A stretch of 64,000 nt of DNA from Paramagnetospirillum kuznetsovii. GTDB taxonomy: Bacteria; Pseudomonadota; Alphaproteobacteria; Rhodospirillales; Magnetospirillaceae. A model generated the notes under the pieces. It was not told the DNA's origin. It made no database searches and saw only the letters and a list, made by a program, of their open reading frames with translations. The stretch spans positions 372,001-436,000 of the forward strand of contig NZ_PGTO01000002.1 of assembly GCF_003284725.1 (NCBI RefSeq). The letters run 5' to 3'. This document shows, piece after piece, positions 1-8,546 of the stretch. Within the stretch, counting starts at the first letter, position 1; the number at the start of each line of letters is the position of its first letter. Position numbers and translations under genes: made by a program.

Positions 1-323
1 CCATGACCATTCCCGGCAACGACGAGGAAGGCATGCGGCGCCCCGCCACGGTGGGGCCGGTGTTCTCGGTGGATGCGGGCGGCCATCTTCACATGCGCTA
101 CACGGCGCGCGCGCGCAATGTGGAATGGTCCGAGGCGGCCCGCCCGGCCGCCGAGGCCATCCGGCGTCATCTGGACGCGCCGTCGCCTTATATATTCGAA
201 CACATCTTGCAGGCGGGCCAGGGATTGATCGCCAACAACCCGCTGCACACCCGCGAGCCCTTCACCGACGATCCCGCCCGCCCGCGCCTTTTGTATCGGG
301 CGCGCTATCACGAGAGGATTTAG
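1..323 (+). CDS. TauD/TfdA-family dioxygenase, C-terminal fragment
   Basis: Only the last ~107 codons are in the window. The frame is open at the left edge, so the ATG at 3 is probably internal and the real start lies upstream. The fragment resembles the end of Fe(II)/2-oxoglutarate oxygenases of the TauD / gamma-butyrobetaine hydroxylase type. It carries a distal iron-ligand region (NNPLHTREPF), followed by the conserved closing segment RLLYRARYHERI, whose arginines usually bind 2-oxoglutarate. The substrate cannot be told from this part. The stop codon directly abuts the ATG of the next small gene, so the two are probably co-transcribed. Confidence 0.75.
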   Translation, partial: MTIPGNDEEGMRRPATVGPVFSVDAGGHLHMRYTARARNVEWSEAARPAAEAIRRHLDAPSPYIFEHILQAGQGLIANNPLHTREPFTDDPARPRLLYRARYHERI

Positions 324-548
324 ATGACCGACGACATCAAGCACCCGGAAGAGACGGTGACAACCCTGGCGGTCATCGACGCCCCGTGGAGCCGCGAGAT
401 CACCCTGCAAAAGGTCGAACACGACAGCGGTCTCGGCATCCTTCGCATGCGGATCAAGGAAGGCCGCGCCCGCTTCACCATCATCGATCTGGACCAGCCG
501 ACGGTGGACAAGATGATGGGCGTGATGGGGGCGTGGTCAGGGAGATGA
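324..548 (+). CDS. Small conserved hypothetical protein
   Basis: This 74-residue protein starts on the base after the stop of the dioxygenase gene, which suggests translational coupling. It is acidic and soluble, with no signal peptide, cysteine motif or membrane segment. I do not recognise a family. The tight junction suggests a role linked to the upstream oxygenase, but that is inference only. It ends immediately before a palindromic doublet that separates it from a convergent gene. Confidence 0.6.
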   Translation: MTDDIKHPEETVTTLAVIDAPWSREITLQKVEHDSGLGILRMRIKEGRARFTIIDLDQPTVDKMMGVMGAWSGR

Positions 549-549
549 T

Positions 550-612
550 GGAGCGCGGGCGTCCCGCCCGCCTATCCATTTTGCAAATTGCGGGCGGGGC
601 GCCCGCGCTCCG
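550..612. repeat. Palindromic doublet, family B copy 1
   Basis: Two GC-rich imperfect palindromes of about 22 bp face each other around a short AT-richer spacer. The left unit begins GAGCGCGGGCGTCCC and the right unit is its inverse complement, ending CGCCCGCGCTCC. It fills the gap between convergent genes ending at 548 and 615. Related copies lie at 4840-4901, 19776-19830 and 33846-33901. Confidence 0.85.
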
Positions 613-614
613 GG

Positions 615-2624
615 TTAGGGCACGACCAGCCGCTTGGTCTTCTTCCCGGCGCAGGCCTCGGCCCAGATCATCTGGTAGGCCCGCTCCATGTCGGCGATGA
701 AGCCCTTGGTGTCGAATAGCGGGGTGGTCAGGCGATTGGCCGCCAGCTTGGCCTTGATGGCGGCCAATTGCGCCGGATCGGAGGCGAGGCGCGCCGCCAG
801 TTCCTCATAGGCGTCGAGATCGGGGCAGATCAGCTCCGGCAGTCCCACATGGGTCAGCAGGCTGGCCGCGACCCGAGCGGCGAACAGGCGGCCCGGCGCG
901 GTAATCACCGGCACCCCCGCCCACAGGGCGTCGCTGGCGGTCGTATGGGCGTTGTAATACAGCGTGTCCAGGAACAGGTCGGCGTGGCGGTGGCGGGCCA
1001 GATGCTGGTCCTTGGGCAGACGAGCCGCGAAGATCAGCCGGTCGGGATCGACTCCCCCGGTCTCGGCGGCGCGTCTCAGATTGGCGACCATCTCCGGGGT
1101 GCCGCCCAGCAGCCACAGCACGGAACCCGGCACCCGGCTTAAGATACGCATCCAGCGGCCGAACATCTCGGGCTCGATCTTGAAGGCCTGGTTGAAGCAG
1201 CAGAACACGAAGCCCGATGGGGGCAGTCCGCATTCATGACGGCTTGGTCCAGCATGGGAAATGATCTGGTCGCGGTCGTTGGACTGATAGCAATGGGGCA
1301 GCACCGCCACCCGCTCGCTGAAGTCGCTCTCGTGGCCGGGGGGGCAGGTCACCGCGTCCACCAGCGCCCAGTCCATGAACGAAGCGCCGCTGGTGCCGGG
1401 CAATCCAAGCCAGTTCACCGTCACCGGCGCAGGGCGCAATGCGGTCAGGGCCAGCCGGTTGCCCCTTGTATGGACGTTGATGTCCACCAGGATGTCCACA
1501 CCGGCCGCCTGGATGGCCTTGGCGGCGTCCAGGGTGTCCAGCGGGCCAAGCTCCACGAACTGGTCCGACTGCTCGCGCACCAAGCGGCGGTAATCGCTGC
1601 CGTCGTCGGGCTCCAGCGCCAGGGTCACCACCTTGAAGCGCGACCGGTCGTGTCCTGGGAACAATCCCCGCATCAGATGGGTGGTGGGGTGGTCGTGAAA
1701 ATCGGCGGACATATAGCCGATGGTCAGGCGTTCGCGCGGGCCGGGCTTGGGCGTCTTGATAACGGCTTTCAGTGGCGCCGCCTCGGCGCTCACGGTCTCG
1801 GCGCGCTGGCGGGCGAACGCCAGCAATTCCTTGGCGGTCAGCGGCAGCGGGAAGGTCAGCGACATCATGGGGCCGACGGCACCCGGCGCTTTCAAGGCAG
1901 GCCCGATCAATGAGTCCCGCAGTCCCTCCACATCGCGCCAGTCGCAAACGCCGAGCCGAGCCTCGGTCAGCCGCGCCCGCATGGCAAGGTCACTGGGCCG
2001 GGCGGCGGCGGCCTTCTCGTAGTAGGCGATGGCGCGGCCCATCTCGCCGATCTTACGCACCGCATTGCCCGCGCCCATCAAGGCTTCCGGCATGGTCGGC
2101 GCAAGGGCCATGGCCCGCTCGAATAAGGAAACCGCCTCGGCGAGCGAGCCGTGATCAGACAGCAGATTGCCCAGATTGACCAGGGTCGGCGGCGCGTCGG
2201 GGGCCAGGGCGAGGGAGCGGCGCAACAGGTCTTCCGCCTCCTTGCGGCGGCCCTGGGTGATGCGGACGCGCCCCAGGCTGGTGAGAAGCTGCCACGAGTC
2301 GGGCTTGGCGGCGAGTCCGTGCTGGAATGCCTCGGCGGCCTCGGCCCAGCGCCCGGATTCACCCAGCAAGGTGCCCAGATTCAGCCAGCCTTCCATCATG
2401 GCCGGAGCAAGGCCAAGGGCCTTGCGCAGCGCGGTCGCGGCGGCGTCGATCCTGCCCCGGTCCTTCAACACGCGGGCGAGATTGTAATGCACCATGGGAT
2501 TGTCGGGCAGCAGCCCCGCCAGCTTGCGCAAGGCGGTCTCGGCCTCGGCCAATTGCCCCGAGCGGTACAGGGCCTCGGAGCGCGATGCCAGCGCTTCGAT
2601 GTCCTGGGCCTTCGCGGGGGTCAC
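615..2624 (-). CDS. TPR protein with O-GlcNAc-transferase (SPINDLY-type) domain
   Basis: The product is about 669 residues. Residues ~1-235 are tetratricopeptide repeats (e.g. PDNPMVHYNLARVLKDRGR). Residues ~300-660 form a GT41 catalytic module with RLTIGYMSADFHDHP, a DINVHTRGNRL segment, WLGLPGTSG and CCFNQAFKI. Such proteins glycosylate protein targets or surface components. I chose the GTG at 2624 because it lies one base past the stop of the upstream membrane-protein gene. An ATG at 2693 would add an Arg-rich tail that merely overlaps the Pro-rich end of that gene. The acceptor is unknown. Confidence 0.75.
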   Translation of the reverse strand: MTPAKAQDIEALASRSEALYRSGQLAEAETALRKLAGLLPDNPMVHYNLARVLKDRGRIDAAATALRKALGLAPAMMEGWLNLGTLLGESGRWAEAAEAFQHGLAAKPDSWQLLTSLGRVRITQGRRKEAEDLLRRSLALAPDAPPTLVNLGNLLSDHGSLAEAVSLFERAMALAPTMPEALMGAGNAVRKIGEMGRAIAYYEKAAAARPSDLAMRARLTEARLGVCDWRDVEGLRDSLIGPALKAPGAVGPMMSLTFPLPLTAKELLAFARQRAETVSAEAAPLKAVIKTPKPGPRERLTIGYMSADFHDHPTTHLMRGLFPGHDRSRFKVVTLALEPDDGSDYRRLVREQSDQFVELGPLDTLDAAKAIQAAGVDILVDINVHTRGNRLALTALRPAPVTVNWLGLPGTSGASFMDWALVDAVTCPPGHESDFSERVAVLPHCYQSNDRDQIISHAGPSRHECGLPPSGFVFCCFNQAFKIEPEMFGRWMRILSRVPGSVLWLLGGTPEMVANLRRAAETGGVDPDRLIFAARLPKDQHLARHRHADLFLDTLYYNAHTTASDALWAGVPVITAPGRLFAARVAASLLTHVGLPELICPDLDAYEELAARLASDPAQLAAIKAKLAANRLTTPLFDTKGFIADMERAYQMIWAEACAGKKTKRLVVP

Positions 2625-2625
2625 G

Positions 2626-2946
2626 TCAATGGGAGCCGGGCTTTGGCGGCGGCGGGCTGCGCGGCGGCGGGGCGCTACGCGGCGGCGGCGCATCGTCGGA
2701 TTCTTCCTCCGGCGCCTTTTGGCGGATGATGAATCCCTGCAACGCCCAGCCGATCAGATAGAAGGTGGCGACGAACAGCCACAGGCCGGACAGTCCGAAC
2801 ACGATGGCGCGATGAATCGCCTCGTCCGAGGCGCCAAAGCTTCCCAAGGCCCACAGCATGGGGGCCGAGAACAGCGCCGCCATGGCGCCAGCCAGCCCAA
2901 GACGGGTCCAACCGCTGGCCTTCATGAACGATATCCGGTGAGCCAT
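2626..2946 (-). CDS. Small two-helix membrane protein with Pro-rich tail
   Basis: The 106-residue protein has two hydrophobic helices (about residues 16-36 and 46-68) and an acidic then Pro/Arg-rich C-terminal tail made of PPPRS-type repeats. It lies directly upstream of the TPR glycosyltransferase with a near-abutting stop/start, so the two probably form an operon. I recognise no family. A membrane anchor or partner for the neighbour is conceivable but unsupported. Confidence 0.6.
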   Translation of the reverse strand: MAHRISFMKASGWTRLGLAGAMAALFSAPMLWALGSFGASDEAIHRAIVFGLSGLWLFVATFYLIGWALQGFIIRQKAPEEESDDAPPPRSAPPPRSPPPPKPGSH

Positions 2947-3128
2947 TCAGGTTTCCCCCCTCGCCACGTGTTCCAGTATGATTCTCCACTTTCCTCGCGC
3001 CGCGCGCAACACCTCACATATACCAAGAAGTCCGTGACAACTTGTATCATTCGCGAGTATTTCTAGACCCATCAGAAGGTTCTTGGGGGGAACCGGGGTC
3101 TTAAGACGTCAAGCAGGGCAGCACCAGA

Positions 3129-4829
3129 ATGGTCGCGGATCGTGCAAGTTTTGAAGTACAGGTTTCCAAGGATGGCCGATGGGCCACGGAGACCATTGTC
3201 TATAAGGAAGACGAGGCTCGAGCCCTCGCCAAGAAGCTTCTCGCCGACAAGAAATGCGAAGGTGCGAAGATCGTGCGCAACTGGTTGCGCGGCGACGGCA
3301 CCATGGTGGAATCCGAGATCTTCTGCGAGACCCGCACCGTCAAGGACGACGGCCCCATCCGCATTGTTCCCATTGATTCGATTCCTGACGAAAAATGCGA
3401 GACCCCCGACGATTTCATGGGCGACGGGGCTCGCAATGTGGTCAACCGCGTCTTCCGCAACTATCTGGACAAGCAGTTCCTCACGCCCACCGAGCTGATG
3501 CACTCCTACAAGGAGCTGAAGCGCCTCCAGGAAAAGGACTCCCTGGTCCCCTCGGCGGTGGATCGCGTCGCCCAGCTTCAGACCAAGGACGGCGAGCAGG
3601 ACGCCAAGAGCCGCGGCCAGGAAATCTTCAAATCCATCGACGATATCTCGGCCCGCGCCCGGCGGGTGGAAAGCCTGAAGCTGCCCAAGCTGGACGGCAG
3701 TTTCAGCGAGATGATGGCCAAGATCGCGGCCATGGGAGAGTCCGAGGATCGCGACTATCTGGCCATGGTGGTGCTGTCGCGCGATCTGATGAATGTGCGC
3801 AACTGGGTCGGCAAGCTGGAACGCCTGTGCAATCTGGCGGTGGCCGACAGCGACCCCCACGCCCTGGAGATGCTCGACGGCGTCATCGCCGACGTGCTCG
3901 GCTCCAACGTGGTGCAGGACGTGCTGGGCTGGCAGCCGGGTCTGGGCGCCGCCATCATCGCCATGTTCGATCTGGCCGCCGGCAAGATGAAGGTGCAAAA
4001 GAGCGACGCGGGCGAATCCGCCGAGGTGCTGAACCGCCTGTTCGCCGAGAACAAGCTGCCGGTCAGCCGCGCCGGTCTGCTGGACCGCGCCCATCGCCAG
4101 ATCCGTTCACCCAATCCGCTGAACCGAACCGAGCCCGAGAAGGAAGGCGAGGAGTTCAAGCGGCTGATGATGCGGACCTTGACGCCGACCGGCTTTGCCA
4201 GTGGCGCCGAAACCGCCGAGGCCTTGACCACTCGCTTTACCAGACTGGTGGAACAAGGTGGATCGGCCGGGCGCAAGGCGGCCATGGAAAGTCTGTTCCG
4301 CACCCTGCCGGATCGTGCCTTCGGGCTGATCTATCTGTGCGATATGCTGACCACGCCCTATGGCGAGGAGCATGCCGCCACAATCAGCGAATTACTGGGT
4401 TTCGTGTTCCGGTCTCGGGCGCTGGCCGAATTTTGCGACCGCACCCTGCCTCCCAAGGACCGGATGATGCGGGCCACCAATGCCCATCGGGCGGCCATGG
4501 CCTCCCAATTCCCGGCAGAAACCAAGACCCAACTGGCGGAGCATATCGACGGCATTCTGGAACGCTATCTGATCGACGAGCAGATCGTGGAAAAGCTGGA
4601 CCATCACGAATCGCCGCTGCGTGATCGCGCCGTCCGGCTGGTCCAGTTTTGCGCCGCAGGTGTCCTGCCCGAGGGCAAGGCCATGACCCGCGCCCGCCAG
4701 CGCATCCTGGGCCTGCTGCGCATGCCCAATTTCGACGCCCACTTCATCGACGGTTTCACCGACCCGATGCGGGCGCAAAAGGCGCTGCGCGATTTCCACC
4801 AGTTGCTGGTCAAGGCCGGATTCGGCTGA
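3129..4829 (+). CDS. Conserved hypothetical protein, 566 residues
   Basis: The large soluble protein has no signal peptide or membrane segment. The first ~110 residues look like an alpha/beta domain (ASFEVQVSKDGRWATET...), and the rest is predicted mainly helical. No catalytic motif or known domain is recognised. Codon use matches the neighbouring genes and the frame is intact over 1.7 kb, so the gene is real. It stands alone, with the minus-strand gene behind it and a palindromic doublet after its stop. Confidence 0.7.
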   Translation: MVADRASFEVQVSKDGRWATETIVYKEDEARALAKKLLADKKCEGAKIVRNWLRGDGTMVESEIFCETRTVKDDGPIRIVPIDSIPDEKCETPDDFMGDGARNVVNRVFRNYLDKQFLTPTELMHSYKELKRLQEKDSLVPSAVDRVAQLQTKDGEQDAKSRGQEIFKSIDDISARARRVESLKLPKLDGSFSEMMAKIAAMGESEDRDYLAMVVLSRDLMNVRNWVGKLERLCNLAVADSDPHALEMLDGVIADVLGSNVVQDVLGWQPGLGAAIIAMFDLAAGKMKVQKSDAGESAEVLNRLFAENKLPVSRAGLLDRAHRQIRSPNPLNRTEPEKEGEEFKRLMMRTLTPTGFASGAETAEALTTRFTRLVEQGGSAGRKAAMESLFRTLPDRAFGLIYLCDMLTTPYGEEHAATISELLGFVFRSRALAEFCDRTLPPKDRMMRATNAHRAAMASQFPAETKTQLAEHIDGILERYLIDEQIVEKLDHHESPLRDRAVRLVQFCAAGVLPEGKAMTRARQRILGLLRMPNFDAHFIDGFTDPMRAQKALRDFHQLLVKAGFG

Positions 4830-4839
4830 GCGGTGTCGG

Positions 4840-4901
4840 TGCGGGCGGGACGCCCGCCCTCCATTTCATGCTTTCCGGAGCGCGGGCATCCTGCCCGCCC
4901 T
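4840..4901. repeat. Palindromic doublet, family B copy 2
   Basis: A left unit (GCGGGCGGGACGCCCGCCCT) and a right unit (GGAGCGCGGGCATCCTGCCC) are separated by a 14-bp spacer. The order is inverted relative to copy 1. It lies between genes that converge at 4829 and 4900 and touches the stop codon of the minus-strand gene. Confidence 0.85.
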
Positions 4902-5916
4902 ATTCCTCTTCCGACCTTTGATGCAACCGCAGCGGCTTGTTGCAGTGGGGACACAGATGTCCGCTCTCCACCGACTGACGCAGGATCAGGGCGGCTTCCT
5001 CGTCCGATAGCTGGAGCGCGTGGCGAGTCTTTTCCAGCATGCGGCGGTCGCTGCGTTTCAGATTGCCTTCCTCCAGCGCCTTTTCCACCGCTTCCCGGTA
5101 TTCCTCGCGGCGGATGCGCATCTGTTCGGAAAAACCCGATGCCAACACACCGGCGGGCAAGGCGATCATGCCCACGCCGAGGACGGCGGTCAGCGCACCC
5201 AGCATGCGCCCCATCATGGTGATGGGCACCATGTCGCCATAGCCGAGCGTGGTCAGGGTGACCACCGCCCACCACATGGAGGTGGGGATATCGCTGAACA
5301 CATGGGGCTGGGCGCGGTGTTCAAACAGATAGATCAGGCTGGAGGTCAGCACCAAGATCACCATCATGACGAACAGCACGGCGCCGATGGAGCGCGCTTC
5401 CTGGCGCGCCACCGCTCCCATGACGCTCATGGCCATGGAATAGCGGCCCAGCTTGAACACGCGAAGAACGCGCAGAACGCGGATGGCGCGAAGGTCCATC
5501 TCGACCACGATGCCCAGATAGAACGGCAGCACCGACAACAGATCCACCACCGCCATGGGCGATACCGCCCAGCGCAGACGTCCCCAAACCGGATGGCGAT
5601 AGCGCGGCTCGTCAATTTCCACCGCCGTCCACAGGCGCAGCAGATATTCCATGCTGAAGATGGCGACGGAAATCAGGTCGAAGGCGTGGAATACCGGACC
5701 ATGGGCGATGGACAGGTGTTCCACCGATTCCATCACCACTGCCAAGACATTCAGCCCGATCAGGATGATGAGGAAGGAATCGACGATCTTGACCAGAAGG
5801 TCGGAATGGCCTTCGCCGCCCAGCATGTGGTAGACGGTCCGCCGCAGCGTCCGCCTGCGGTGAATGTGACGATGGCTTGGGTGCGGATGGGGATGCGCGT
5901 TTTGAGCGGTCGTCAC
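4900..5916 (-). CDS. Voltage-gated potassium channel (Kv-type)
   Basis: The 338-residue inner-membrane protein has six helices. S1-S3 lie at ~46-138. An arginine-rich S4 lies at ~141-158 (RAIRVLRVLRVFKLGR). S5 is at ~175-198, the selectivity filter TTLGYGD at ~222-228 and S6 at ~238-262. A cytoplasmic helical tail follows and ends in a single CPHC pair (~322-325) that could bind metal. The N-terminus is unusually His-rich (HPHPHPSHRHIHRRR). The chosen GTG start keeps that His-rich segment; no strong ribosome site is visible. There is no cyclic-nucleotide or RCK domain, so gating is probably by voltage. Confidence 0.85.
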   Translation of the reverse strand: MTTAQNAHPHPHPSHRHIHRRRTLRRTVYHMLGGEGHSDLLVKIVDSFLIILIGLNVLAVVMESVEHLSIAHGPVFHAFDLISVAIFSMEYLLRLWTAVEIDEPRYRHPVWGRLRWAVSPMAVVDLLSVLPFYLGIVVEMDLRAIRVLRVLRVFKLGRYSMAMSVMGAVARQEARSIGAVLFVMMVILVLTSSLIYLFEHRAQPHVFSDIPTSMWWAVVTLTTLGYGDMVPITMMGRMLGALTAVLGVGMIALPAGVLASGFSEQMRIRREEYREAVEKALEEGNLKRSDRRMLEKTRHALQLSDEEAALILRQSVESGHLCPHCNKPLRLHQRSEEE

Positions 5917-6049
5917 GGAATGGCCAGGGTAAAGAAGGATCCAGGTGCAACACTATCCCGGCGCGGGTAGTTTGGGGAAGGGGTGGCGTCCCAACAAAAG
6001 CTATGATCATATTAGAATTTAATAATAAGCGGCGGTCCGGGGAGTTTTC

Positions 6050-6829
6050 ATGACGGCCAAGAGCGACAAAGCGGCGGGGCAGGTTGCCCTGGTGGGGGCA
6101 GGTCCCGGTGATCCCGACCTGCTGACGGTCAAGGCCCTGCGCCTGATCCAGGCGGCCGAGGTGGTGGTCTATGACCGGCTGGTCAGCAAGGAGATCATGG
6201 ACCTGATACCGCCCCAAACGGAACGGGTCTACGCCGGTAAGGCGCTGGGGCATCATCATCTGGTTCAAGACGAGATCAATGATCTATTGCTGCGGTTGGC
6301 GCGTTCGGGTCGCAACGTGGTCCGGCTCAAGGGCGGCGATTCCTTTGTCTTCGGTCGCGGCAGCGAAGAGGCGCTTCATTTGGCGCGCAACGGCGTCTCG
6401 TTCGAAGTCGTGCCCGGCATCAGCGCCGCCGCCGGATGTTCCAGCTATGCCGGCATACCGCTGACCCATCGCGGTCTGGCCACCGGGGTCCAGTTCGTTC
6501 CGGGACATTTGCGCGAGGGGCGCAATCTCGATCTGAATTGGGACAAGCTGGCGGACCCTCAAACCACCCTGGTCATCTATATGGGGCTGCAATCGCTGCC
6601 GGAGACTTCGGCGGAACTGATCAAGGCCGGACTGCCCGCCGACACGCCCGCCTGCGCCATCGAGAACGGCACCACGCCGCGTCAGCGCCGTGTGATCGGA
6701 ACCCTGTCCAATCTGCCCGGCCGCGCTCGGGATGCCGGTCTGCAAGCGCCAACCCTGATCGTCATCGGCAAGGTGGTCTCCCTGGCCGTGGATCTCGATT
6801 GGTTCAATCTGGACGGTGGATCGCAATGA
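6050..6829 (+). CDS. cobA: Uroporphyrinogen-III C-methyltransferase
   Basis: This 259-residue SAM-dependent enzyme methylates uroporphyrinogen III at C2 and C7 to give precorrin-2 for siroheme, cobalamin or heme d1. Family motifs are VGAGPGDPDLLTVKALR near the N-terminus, VVYDRLV, RLKGGDSFVFGRG and EVVPGISAAAG. A GGGGAG ribosome site precedes the ATG. Its stop overlaps the start of the chelatase gene cbiX, so the pair should make sirohydrochlorin and then insert metal. A paralogue (nirE) lies at 26719. The CysG dehydrogenase domain is absent here. Confidence 0.92.
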   Translation: MTAKSDKAAGQVALVGAGPGDPDLLTVKALRLIQAAEVVVYDRLVSKEIMDLIPPQTERVYAGKALGHHHLVQDEINDLLLRLARSGRNVVRLKGGDSFVFGRGSEEALHLARNGVSFEVVPGISAAAGCSSYAGIPLTHRGLATGVQFVPGHLREGRNLDLNWDKLADPQTTLVIYMGLQSLPETSAELIKAGLPADTPACAIENGTTPRQRRVIGTLSNLPGRARDAGLQAPTLIVIGKVVSLAVDLDWFNLDGGSQ

Positions 6830-7584
6830 CCACCTCGGCGTTGGTCCTGGTCGGTCACGGGTCCACCCGCCATCCCGACGGCGCCGCCCCCGTGCTTGCC
6901 TTGGCCGATGACATTCGCCGGTCGGGTCGCTTTGCCCAGGTGGCGGCGGTGTTCATGAAGCAATCGCCGAAATTGGCCGAAGCGGAAGCCATGGTGAATG
7001 CGGCCACGGTGTTCGTGGTTCCGGTCTTCGCGGGCAAGGGCTATTACACCGACACCCTGATTCCGCGCGAGATGGGCCTGGTCGGTCCGATCACCGAGCG
7101 GGGCGGCCGTCGTTTCATCTATACGGCGCCAGCGGGAACCCATCCCCGCATTCCCGGCGTCCTGGCCTGTCGCGCCGAGGGGGTGGCCACCGGCGCGGGC
7201 ATGGTGGTCGCCGAGACCACGCTGCTGCTGATCGCCCACGGTTCGTCGCGGCCCGGAGGCGCGGGCGAGACGCCGCGCGCCATAGCCGCCGCCATGGCCG
7301 CCATGAATCGCTTCGCCGAAATCGTCCTGGTCTTCCTGGAGCAGGAGCCCAAGGCCGAGACCTGGGCCTCCTTGGCGACGTGTCGCGACGTGGTGGCGCT
7401 GCCGCTGCTGGTGGCGCAGGGCATGCACGCCAGCCAGGACATTCCGCCGCTGTTCGGGCTGGAGAACGGAAATCGGGGGCCGGTTCAAAGCCAGGGACAT
7501 CGAGTCGTCCTAGGAACCGGTCTTGGGGCCGAACCCGAACTGGTGGACATCATTCTCGAAATGGCGGCGGCTGCGTCGGCCTAA
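6826..7584 (+). CDS. cbiX: Sirohydrochlorin chelatase, CbiX type
   Basis: The ATG overlaps the cobA stop (ATGA), indicating coupled translation. The 252-residue product is a two-half CbiX: LVLVGHGSTRHPDG in the first half and LLLIAHGSSRPGG in the second each provide a His-Gly-Ser metal-site motif. It would insert cobalt or iron into sirohydrochlorin made from the CobA product. The length fits a fused double-domain CbiX rather than the short archaeal single-domain form. A REPIN-like repeat follows the stop. Confidence 0.85.
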   Translation: MTTSALVLVGHGSTRHPDGAAPVLALADDIRRSGRFAQVAAVFMKQSPKLAEAEAMVNAATVFVVPVFAGKGYYTDTLIPREMGLVGPITERGGRRFIYTAPAGTHPRIPGVLACRAEGVATGAGMVVAETTLLLIAHGSSRPGGAGETPRAIAAAMAAMNRFAEIVLVFLEQEPKAETWASLATCRDVVALPLLVAQGMHASQDIPPLFGLENGNRGPVQSQGHRVVLGTGLGAEPELVDIILEMAAAASA

Positions 7585-7622
7585 CTTAGGTTGCGGAAAG
7601 CTCCTTCCCGCCCCCTTTCTAT

Positions 7623-7726
7623 CGTCACCCCCGCGCAGGCGGGGGTCCATGCTGATGCAAGACGGGGCTTTAGCGACAAGATATTGAGTGGTTGAGGCAT
7701 GGATTCCCGCTTTCGCGGGAATGACG
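7623..7726. repeat. Palindromic doublet, family A copy 1
   Basis: A first hairpin unit (TCACCCCCGCGCAGGCGGGG then GTCCAT) and a second unit (GGATTCCCGCTTTCGCGGGA then ATGACG) are separated by exactly 50 bp of unrelated sequence. The doublet lies between cbiX and the convergent small gene at 7745. The other doublets are at 31003, 44499 and 59023. Confidence 0.9.
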
Positions 7727-7744
7727 GGGCTTTTCCGCAGCCTG

Positions 7745-7915
7745 TTACATCTTCGGAAAGAACGCGAAACGCAGCGACTCGCGGGTGAACATCTCGCAGT
7801 TTTCGTCGTCCTCCGACCGGCGTCGCACGGCAGGCTCCTGGGCCGCCTTGCAGCGGCTTCCGACGCGGTAATAGCAGTCGGCGCATTGGCGAAGTGTCGG
7901 TGTCGGCGCCTGCAT
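7745..7915 (-). CDS. Small Cys-rich protein, 56 residues
   Basis: This is a short ORF that reads through four cysteines: a CADC pair at residues 11-14, then Cys22 and Cys40. The spacing CxxC-x7-C-x17-C could hold zinc or an iron-sulfur cluster. A strong ribosome site (GAGAGGAT) lies 6-7 bases before the ATG, which argues for translation. The product is basic and Arg-rich with no signal peptide. It lies between the REPIN after cbiX and the YceI gene, transcribed leftward. I recognise no family. Confidence 0.6.
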   Translation of the reverse strand: MQAPTPTLRQCADCYYRVGSRCKAAQEPAVRRRSEDDENCEMFTRESLRFAFFPKM

Positions 7916-7991
7916 GAAATCCTCTCGGCCCGCTGCAATGCAACATGGGGAGAGGATAGCGGAATTCGACGATATCGGTATGACCAGTTGG

Positions 7992-8546
7992 TTAAGGTTT
8001 CTTCGTCGCCCTGACCTCGACGATCACCGCCACTTTCAAGCCGACGGTATCGCCGCTCTTCCAGGCGCCCTGGCCGATTCCGTAATCGGTGCGGATCAAT
8101 TCAAGCCTACCGCTCGCCTTGGCCTTGGCGCCGTCGATGTCCAGGGTGAAGGGCAGCGTCACCTCCTTCTTGATTCCCCTGATGCTCAGGCTTCCGACCG
8201 CCTCAAAGGCATTGCCGCCCTTGGGCCGGAAGCTGGTGGCTTCGAACCGGGCCTGGGGAAAGGCCTTGGTGTGAAACCAATCGGATTCGGGCAGCGCCTC
8301 GTCCTTGTCGCGGCTGGCGGTGGTGGCGCTTTTCATGTCGATATCGATGACCGCCTTGCCCACCGTCGGATTGGCGGGGTCGAAATCGATGCTGCCGCTC
8401 CACTTGGTGAAGCTGCCCTGGAACGGGCTGCCGCCTTGGGTGCCCTCGAAGCCCAGGATGGAGTTGAGCGGATCGATCGCCCATTCGGCGGCCTGGGCGG
8501 AACCGCCCCACAGCAGGGCGGCGGCGAGGAAAAGGGCGGGCTTCAT
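7992..8546 (-). CDS. YceI-family periplasmic protein
   Basis: The 184-residue protein has a signal peptide (MKPALFLAAALLWGGSAQA) followed by a YceI lipocalin-like barrel: EWAIDPLNSILGFEG, GSIDFDPANP, SDWFHTKAFPQARFEATSF and LSIRGIKKEVTLPF. YceI barrels bind isoprenoid or other amphiphilic ligands and often sit beside cytochrome b561, as here. The ATG at 8546 overlaps the b561 stop by four bases (ATGA), so I preferred it to the longer reading frame. The likely role is periplasmic binding of a quinone-like molecule. Confidence 0.85.
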   Translation of the reverse strand: MKPALFLAAALLWGGSAQAAEWAIDPLNSILGFEGTQGGSPFQGSFTKWSGSIDFDPANPTVGKAVIDIDMKSATTASRDKDEALPESDWFHTKAFPQARFEATSFRPKGGNAFEAVGSLSIRGIKKEVTLPFTLDIDGAKAKASGRLELIRTDYGIGQGAWKSGDTVGLKVAVIVEVRATKKP

